Shown here piece after piece: positions 6,849-11,534 of a stretch of DNA of 11,534 bases. A model generated the notes under the pieces. It was not told the origin of the DNA. It did not search any database and worked only from the letters and a program-made list of their open reading frames with translations. The stretch lies in assembly GCA_009775535.1 (NCBI GenBank), contig VSPW01000044.1:1-11534 (forward strand), written 5' to 3'. Position 1 is the first letter of the stretch, and each line of letters opens with the position of its first letter. Source of the stretch: Muribaculaceae bacterium. GTDB taxonomy: Bacteria; Bacteroidota; Bacteroidia; Bacteroidales; Muribaculaceae. A program made the translations under genes and the position numbers.

Positions 6849-7625
6849 TCAGCTTAGCCTAAACAATGTACGTGCATTTGCAGATGTGGTCTCTGCAACC
6901 TCACTGATTTCCAACCCCATGACATCCGCCACATGCGCGGCTGTATGCACCATGAATGCACTTTCGTTACGGCGTCCGCGGTGTGGCACGGGAGCAAGAT
7001 ACGGCGAATCGGTCTCCAACAACATCCTGTCAAGCCCTACGGCCGGAAGCGCCTTGCCCAGATTAGAATTCTTGAATGTGACGATGCCGTTTATGCCGAA
7101 ATAGAAGTCGCCGACACGGCGTATACGGTCGATATCGTCCACTGTGCCACCAAAACTGTGGAAAACACCCCTTACGTCATCCTGCCTGAAACCTTCCAGG
7201 ACTTCAAGGGTCTGCGGAAGCGAGTCGCGGTTGTGTATGATCACCGGCAAGGAGCGTTCCACCGCCCATGACACCTGCTGCTCAAATGCCTGCATCTGCT
7301 GGCTGCAATATGTCTTGTCCCAATACAGGTCCATGCCTATCTCTCCGATGGCCACGTAAGCGGCATCACCGGAATCAAGTTCATCCTTTATTGCCGACAG
7401 CGAATCCCGCCATCCGTCGTTGACTTCCGTAGGATGGAATCCCATTGCCATCCGGACATTGCCGGGAAACTGCGCGGCCAGGGCCTTCATCGGCCTGATG
7501 GTGGAGAGGTCGACATTTGGAAATATCATTGTGGCTATCCCGGCATTGACCGCCCTTGTGACCGCCCCGGAGGGATCGGGGGCGAACTCTTCGAGATATA
7601 AATGTGTGTGGGTATCGATCAACAT
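6849..7625 (-). CDS. tatD: TatD family metal-dependent hydrolase (putative deoxyribonuclease)
   Basis: This 258-residue protein is a TIM-barrel amidohydrolase of the TatD family, cytosolic enzymes with metal-dependent DNase or exonuclease activity in characterised members. Metal ligands are in place: DTHTHL (His6, His8), GEIGMD (Glu95, Asp99), IIHNRDS (His131), VFHSFGG (His156) and LLETDSPYLAP (Asp206). GFHPTEV (62-68) is also typical. Length is normal. The ATG at 7625 follows the prenyltransferase stop (TAG, 7634-7632) after 6 bases, with AGG in the preceding AAGTAGGCCGCC. Because TatD family members overlap in sequence, the precise substrate (DNA ends, RNA, D-aminoacyl esters) is not settled. 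The symbol is used for the family and does not claim orthology to Escherichia coli tatD over ycfH or yjjV. Confidence 0.93.
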   Translation of the reverse strand: MLIDTHTHLYLEEFAPDPSGAVTRAVNAGIATMIFPNVDLSTIRPMKALAAQFPGNVRMAMGFHPTEVNDGWRDSLSAIKDELDSGDAAYVAIGEIGMDLYWDKTYCSQQMQAFEQQVSWAVERSLPVIIHNRDSLPQTLEVLEGFRQDDVRGVFHSFGGTVDDIDRIRRVGDFYFGINGIVTFKNSNLGKALPAVGLDRMLLETDSPYLAPVPHRGRRNESAFMVHTAAHVADVMGLEISEVAETTSANARTLFRLS

Positions 7626-7631
7626 GGCGGC

Positions 7632-8585
7632 CTACTTGTCGCGTACTGCGGCCTTATGGGCCAAATCGATGAAAACGGCCCGTGAGGACGAATCCATCGC
7701 CACGCCCATTACCGCACCGATGGCACGGGTTGTATATCCATCTATCAATTCCCTACACCTCTGGGGCAGTGACAGCCGGGAGTATACCTCCTTCACAGCA
7801 TCTATCCGCTGCTGACCGCCATAAGACATGGCCTGCGAAACCGCATCGGGATCGCCATCCATTGCCGACAGCAGCAGCCATGTCTTCTTGCCGTTTATTA
7901 TGTCGCCACCTATCGGCTTGCCAAACACCTCCGGGTTGCCGTACGTGTCAAGATAGTCGTCCTGAAGCTGGAATGCAAGCCCAAGGGCCTCGCCATATGC
8001 ATACATGGCGTCACAGGCCTCCTTATCTGCATCAGCCATCAAAGCGCCGATACGGCATGCGCCGCCTATAAGGACGCCGGTCTTCAGACGTATCATCTCA
8101 AGGTACTCACCGATAGAGACATTGGTGCGCGCCTCGAAATCCATGTCGTATTGCTGTCCACGGTAAACATCCATTGCCACAGAATTAAATATGCCTAGCG
8201 CCTCTTCCGTATGTCCGCCGGCACAACGCATTATCAACTGCGAAGCCATTGTAAGCATGGCGTCACCGGAAAGGATGGCGGTTGATTCGTCCCAGCGGCG
8301 GTGGACAGTCGGCCGCCCATGACGCGTGTCGGAGTTGTCCATGACATCATCATGCAGCAAAGTGAAGTTATGGAACATCTCTATACCCAATGCCTGGTTT
8401 ATGGCGTCGCTGTATGCCCCACCCAACGCAGCGCATGATGCCAACGTCAATACCGGACGTATGCGTTTGCCTCCCCCTTGGAGCATGTATCTGACCGGCT
8501 CGAAGAGTGAGTCGGGGGTGTCAGGATATGCAATGCTTCCGATATTCTCGTTGACATATGATGTCAATTGCCCTATATTAAACAT
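7632..8585 (-). CDS. Polyprenyl synthetase, short-chain trans-prenyltransferase (FPP/GGPP synthase-like)
   Basis: The 317-residue protein condenses isopentenyl diphosphate with an allylic diphosphate to make linear isoprenoid diphosphates that feed menaquinone, undecaprenyl carriers and related lipids. It has GGGKRIRP (37-44), the first aspartate-rich motif HDDVMD (Asp79, Asp80, Asp83) followed by NSDTRHGRPT, GQQYDMDF, LKTGVLIGGAC, the second aspartate-rich motif FQLQDDYLD (205-213) and GKPIGGDI..GKKT. The first motif is DDxxD with no two-residue insertion, unlike Escherichia coli IspA. The residue five places before it is Phe74 and the one at minus four is Thr. An aromatic residue at minus five generally limits product length, so a C15-C20 product is more likely than a long quinone tail; this is inference. 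The gene leads an operon with tatD and an AraC gene, from a strong-looking promoter at 8614-8645. Confidence 0.92.
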   Translation of the reverse strand: MFNIGQLTSYVNENIGSIAYPDTPDSLFEPVRYMLQGGGKRIRPVLTLASCAALGGAYSDAINQALGIEMFHNFTLLHDDVMDNSDTRHGRPTVHRRWDESTAILSGDAMLTMASQLIMRCAGGHTEEALGIFNSVAMDVYRGQQYDMDFEARTNVSIGEYLEMIRLKTGVLIGGACRIGALMADADKEACDAMYAYGEALGLAFQLQDDYLDTYGNPEVFGKPIGGDIINGKKTWLLLSAMDGDPDAVSQAMSYGGQQRIDAVKEVYSRLSLPQRCRELIDGYTTRAIGAVMGVAMDSSSRAVFIDLAHKAAVRDK

Positions 8586-8613
8586 ATGTGGTGTATTTTA
8601 TCATGAATTCAAG

Positions 8614-8645
8614 CAAATTTACATCAAATTCCAGAATCCTCCAAA
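8614..8645 (-). promoter_or_regulatory. Bacteroidota-type promoter for the prenyltransferase-tatD-araC operon
   Basis: On the minus strand, TTTG (8645-8642) is followed after 20 bases by TAAATTTG (8621-8614), matching both consensus boxes (TTTG and TAnnTTTG). Transcription should begin near 8607, about 22 bases before the ATG at 8585. CAAATTTA also occurs at 8642-8649 on the plus strand, overlapping the -33 box, but it has no partner box at the right distance. Confidence 0.7.
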
Positions 8646-8680
8646 TTTAGCCAGGACGACAGGCCATTGTGGACATGAAA

Positions 8681-8712
8681 TTTTGCAGATTGCCGGAAAA
8701 CGCATAATTTTG
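8681..8712 (+). promoter_or_regulatory. Bacteroidota-type promoter for the glucanotransferase gene
   Basis: TTTTG at 8681-8685 and TAATTTTG at 8705-8712 are separated by 19 bases and match the TTTG / TAnnTTTG consensus fully. Transcription would start near 8719, leaving a leader of about 47 bases. AGGAAAAA at 8740-8747 is too far from the ATG at 8766 to be a standard ribosome-binding site. Confidence 0.7.
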
Positions 8713-8765
8713 CGACTATAACCACAACCGTCACCGCTTAGGAAAAAGCGCTCAACAATACCATC

Positions 8766-11459
8766 ATGAAACTAATTTTTAATATAAATTACCATACAAA
8801 TTGGGGGGAATCACTATTTATCGTCATTGATGCCGAGATGCCGGATGCAAAGGACCGGAATCTGGAACTGACCATGTCGCCGCTTGACAACGACAATTGG
8901 TCTGTCAGCGTGGAGCTTCCTGATGATATAGGCGAGTTCGGCTACAGGTACATTGTGCGCGACTGCGACAACGGCAACGAACGGCACGAATGGGGCGCGC
9001 CACACCGTTTCATACCGCCAGCCAAAGGGACTGGCACAATAACTTTGTACGACCATTGGAACGACCGCCCTGAGGGCAACCCATACTACTCATCGGCATT
9101 TACGGAATGTATATGCGCCCGCCGTCACCGCGACGGCAAGACCATCCCGGCCAAAGGGCATGTCACAATACGCGTATCCGCCCCGATGGTAAAGCCAGAC
9201 GAGGTGCTGGCCATATCCGGCAATCTTCCGGCGATGGGGCAATGGGACCCGAGGCATGCCGTACGCATGAGCGATGCGGGATATCCGGTGTGGGAGGTAA
9301 ATATCGATGTGACCTCTCTGACATTCCCTGCCGAATATAAGTTCCTGTCGTTAAAAAAGGACTCTGGAGAAGTTTCCGCATGGGAGTACGGACGCAACCG
9401 GACCTTGTATATCCACAAGTCAGACAGTCTGCAACAAGAGGCGGTCGTGGTAGACGGGCTGCATTTCAGGACAGGAGGCACGCCGTGGCGCGGGGCCGGT
9501 GTGGCAATCCCGGTGTTCTCCCTCCGCTCGGAGGATGACTTCGGTGTGGGCGACTTTATGGACCTGAAGCTTATGGTAGACTGGGCTGTACGTACCGGAC
9601 AGAAATTTGTGCAGCTGCTTCCTATAAACGACACGACCATGACCCATACCTGGCGTGATTCATATCCATATAACGCCAATTCGACATTCGCTCTGCATCC
9701 TTTATACCTGCGTATAAGTGAGCTAGGAAGGCTGGATGACCCAGTACGCCAGAAGTACTACGACAATATGGCCACGGAACTTAACGCCCTCAAAGAGGTG
9801 GACTACGAGCGCGCAGCACAAGGAAAAGCAGAATTCACACGGGAATTTTTTGCCCAGGATGGCGAGCTTACGGTAAATTCCAATGATTTCAAGGTGTTTG
9901 TAGAGCGTAACCGCCAATGGCTGATGCCATATGCCGTGTTCTGTGTACTCCGTGACAGGCACAATACTTCCGATTTCTCATGTTGGGGCGAATTTGCCGT
10001 ATATGACGAAAGGAAGGCTACACGGTTTGCCGAAGATAATGCCTACGATATAAATTATGTTTATTTCATCCAATACCACCTCGACAGGCAGATGAGGCAT
10101 GTGCGCAGTTATGCCCATGCCAAAGGAGTGGCCCTGAAAGGCGACATACCCATCGGCATCTCCCGTACAAGCGTCGACGCATGGCAGTCGCCACAGCTCT
10201 TTTACCTTGACAGCCAGGCAGGTGCACCTCCTGACGATTTTTCTGTACTCGGACAGAACTGGGGATTCCCTACATACAACTGGGAGGAGATGAGCCGTGA
10301 CGGATTTGCCTGGTGGAAAGCGCGTTTCCGAAAAATGTCGGAATATTTCGATGCCTACCGCATAGACCACATCCTTGGATTCTTCCGCATATGGCAGATA
10401 CCTCTGGATGCCGTGCACGGGCTGCTTGGCGTATTCCATCCGGCATTGCCGTTCCAGCCTGAAGAATTGCGAGAACGCTACAGTTTCTGGCTAGACCCGG
10501 ACCTACATGCCTCGCCTTATATCATGGACCATTTCCTTGCCGATTTCTTCGGGGAATATGCCGAAGAGGCCCGCAGCAGATTCATGAATCCGGCTGGCTA
10601 CGGACGCCTGAAACTCAAGGAGGGGTTCAATTCGCAACGCAAGGTGACGGAATATTTCGCCCATGAGATGAAAACCAGCAAAAACGAACGTCTATGCAGC
10701 GGACTCATGGGGCTTATCGACAATGTGCTGTTCATAGAGGACCCTTATGAAAAAGGCAAATACCATCCGCGGATAACAGCGCAATATTCATATGTGTACC
10801 GTTCGTTGTCAGACAGCGAAAAATGGAACTTCAACCGTCTTTACAATGATTTCTACTACCACCGCCACAATGAAATGTGGTATGGCAATGCCATGTGGAA
10901 ACTGCCCGTGCTGATTGACGCCACCAGCATGCTCACCTGCGCAGAGGACCTGGGGATGATCCCGGCTTGCGTCCCTGCCGCCATACACAGGCTGGAAATA
11001 CTGTCGCTGGAAATACAGCGGATGCCAAAAGATCCGTCAAGGGAGTTCGGAGACACCACAGGATATCCGTATTTTTCAGTATGCACGACATCGACACACG
11101 ATATGGGCGGAATAAGGCAATGGTGGGAAGAAAACAAAGAGGCCTCACAACGTTTCTACAACAATGTACTTAATGAACCAGGCAAAGCCCCCATACATGC
11201 CGACCCTCGGATATGCGGCAAGATTGTGGACCTGCACCTGAAATCGCCTTCTATGCTGTGCATACTGCCGCTTCAGGACTGGCTGTCGACAGACGGACGG
11301 CTACGCCGCGAGAATCCGCGCGAAGAGCAGATAAACGATCCGTCAAATCCGGACCAATACTGGCAATACCGCATGCACATGACTCTCGAACAGCTCCTTG
11401 CAGAAGATAAATTCAACTCTTGCCTGAGGGAAAAGGTGGAAATGTCCGGAAGATGCTAA
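8766..11459 (+). CDS. malQ: 4-alpha-glucanotransferase, DPE2 type (two CBM20 domains plus GH77 with internal insert)
   Basis: This 897-residue enzyme should transfer glucosyl or maltosyl units between alpha-1,4-glucans (disproportionation of maltose and maltodextrins). There is no signal peptide, so it acts in the cytosol. The N-terminus has two CBM20-like starch-binding domains: about 1-105 (weaker, ending EWGAPHRF) and about 128-218, with GQWDPRHAVRM (Trp160), PAEYKFL and WEYGRNR (Trp206). The GH77 domain starts near GTPWRGAGVAIPVFSLRS (about 239). Catalytic residues are Asp534 in YRIDHILGFF (nucleophile), Glu727 in CAEDLGMIP (acid/base) and Asp779 in STHDMGG. Asp534 and Glu727 are 193 residues apart, against about 47 in compact bacterial MalQ, so there is an insert of roughly 145 residues. 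Tandem CBM20 plus this insert is the layout of plant cytosolic DPE2. The gene is monocistronic here, divergent from the prenyltransferase operon, and has its own promoter. No other starch genes are in the window. Confidence 0.95.
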   Translation: MKLIFNINYHTNWGESLFIVIDAEMPDAKDRNLELTMSPLDNDNWSVSVELPDDIGEFGYRYIVRDCDNGNERHEWGAPHRFIPPAKGTGTITLYDHWNDRPEGNPYYSSAFTECICARRHRDGKTIPAKGHVTIRVSAPMVKPDEVLAISGNLPAMGQWDPRHAVRMSDAGYPVWEVNIDVTSLTFPAEYKFLSLKKDSGEVSAWEYGRNRTLYIHKSDSLQQEAVVVDGLHFRTGGTPWRGAGVAIPVFSLRSEDDFGVGDFMDLKLMVDWAVRTGQKFVQLLPINDTTMTHTWRDSYPYNANSTFALHPLYLRISELGRLDDPVRQKYYDNMATELNALKEVDYERAAQGKAEFTREFFAQDGELTVNSNDFKVFVERNRQWLMPYAVFCVLRDRHNTSDFSCWGEFAVYDERKATRFAEDNAYDINYVYFIQYHLDRQMRHVRSYAHAKGVALKGDIPIGISRTSVDAWQSPQLFYLDSQAGAPPDDFSVLGQNWGFPTYNWEEMSRDGFAWWKARFRKMSEYFDAYRIDHILGFFRIWQIPLDAVHGLLGVFHPALPFQPEELRERYSFWLDPDLHASPYIMDHFLADFFGEYAEEARSRFMNPAGYGRLKLKEGFNSQRKVTEYFAHEMKTSKNERLCSGLMGLIDNVLFIEDPYEKGKYHPRITAQYSYVYRSLSDSEKWNFNRLYNDFYYHRHNEMWYGNAMWKLPVLIDATSMLTCAEDLGMIPACVPAAIHRLEILSLEIQRMPKDPSREFGDTTGYPYFSVCTTSTHDMGGIRQWWEENKEASQRFYNNVLNEPGKAPIHADPRICGKIVDLHLKSPSMLCILPLQDWLSTDGRLRRENPREEQINDPSNPDQYWQYRMHMTLEQLLAEDKFNSCLREKVEMSGRC

Positions 11460-11534
11460 TATATACGCAATTACGTTGTATTAAATATTAGAAATATTGA
11501 TTAACATATTTTATTTCACAGACAAATTGCAAGC
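11460..11534. other. AT-rich tail after the glucanotransferase gene, no gene seen
   Basis: This 75-base stretch has a sharp drop in GC compared with the coding regions. It contains the repeated heptamer AAATATT (11483-11489 and 11492-11498) but no GC-rich hairpin with a T-run that would mark a rho-independent terminator, and no full promoter pair. Confidence 0.5.

Noticed and set aside
9125..9679. Minus-strand open frame of about 184 codons inside the glucanotransferase gene
   Set aside because: It lies opposite the CBM20 and GH77 coding sequence, with Ser/Arg-rich composition and no domain.
1..11534. CRISPR array, mobile element, tRNA, toxin-antitoxin or defence system
   Set aside because: I found no spaced repeats, transposase or integrase motifs, cloverleaf sequences, or small paired genes. 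Nearly all sequence is covered by recognisable housekeeping genes.

Overview
This window looks like a chromosomal housekeeping segment from the phylum Bacteroidota, most likely order Bacteroidales. The evidence is the dnaN / DEDDh exonuclease / coaBC / DUF4835 gene order, Bacteroidota-type promoters (TTTG, about 19-20 nt, TAnnTTTG) in the intergenic gaps, almost no Shine-Dalgarno sequences, and a MutL with a Bacteroidota-looking C-terminus. GC content near 50 % and heavy ATA use for Ile would suit a Muribaculaceae-like genome, but that finer placement is a guess. I saw no tRNA, rRNA, CRISPR array, insertion sequence, phage gene or attachment site.

Layout. (1) Positions 1-3739, all on the minus strand: dnaN, a DnaQ-type 3'-5' exonuclease, coaBC, then the start of a secreted DUF4835 protein that runs off the left edge. 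The genes are tightly packed, and the last two junctions are 4-base ATGA stop/start overlaps, so this is almost certainly one operon. It reads from a promoter in the 3740-4021 gap. (2) mutL is divergent from dnaN on the plus strand (4022-5950) and has its own promoter. (3) A second minus-strand operon (8585 down to 5963) holds a trans-prenyltransferase gene, a tatD-family hydrolase and an AraC-family regulator, with 6-7 nt gaps. It converges on mutL with only 12 bases between stop codons. (4) On the plus strand from 8766 to 11459 is a large cytosolic 4-alpha-glucanotransferase of the plant DPE2 type: two CBM20 domains, a GH77 domain, and an insert of roughly 145 residues between its catalytic residues. 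Back-to-back promoters lie between it and operon 3. The last 75 bases are AT-rich and I see no gene in them.

How the genes work together. The centre of the window is a replication and repair neighbourhood: sliding clamp, proofreading-type exonuclease, and the mismatch-repair ATPase MutL. Both the exonuclease and MutL carry short peptides that resemble sliding-clamp-binding motifs. MutL lacks most of the recognised endonuclease residues. The other genes serve coenzyme A synthesis, isoprenoid synthesis, nuclease/hydrolase functions and maltose/glucan metabolism.

I did not find an obviously new multi-gene system. The points most worth a second look are the degenerate MutL nuclease site with a retained clamp-binding peptide, the substituted catalytic motifs in CoaBC, and the DPE2-type glucanotransferase.
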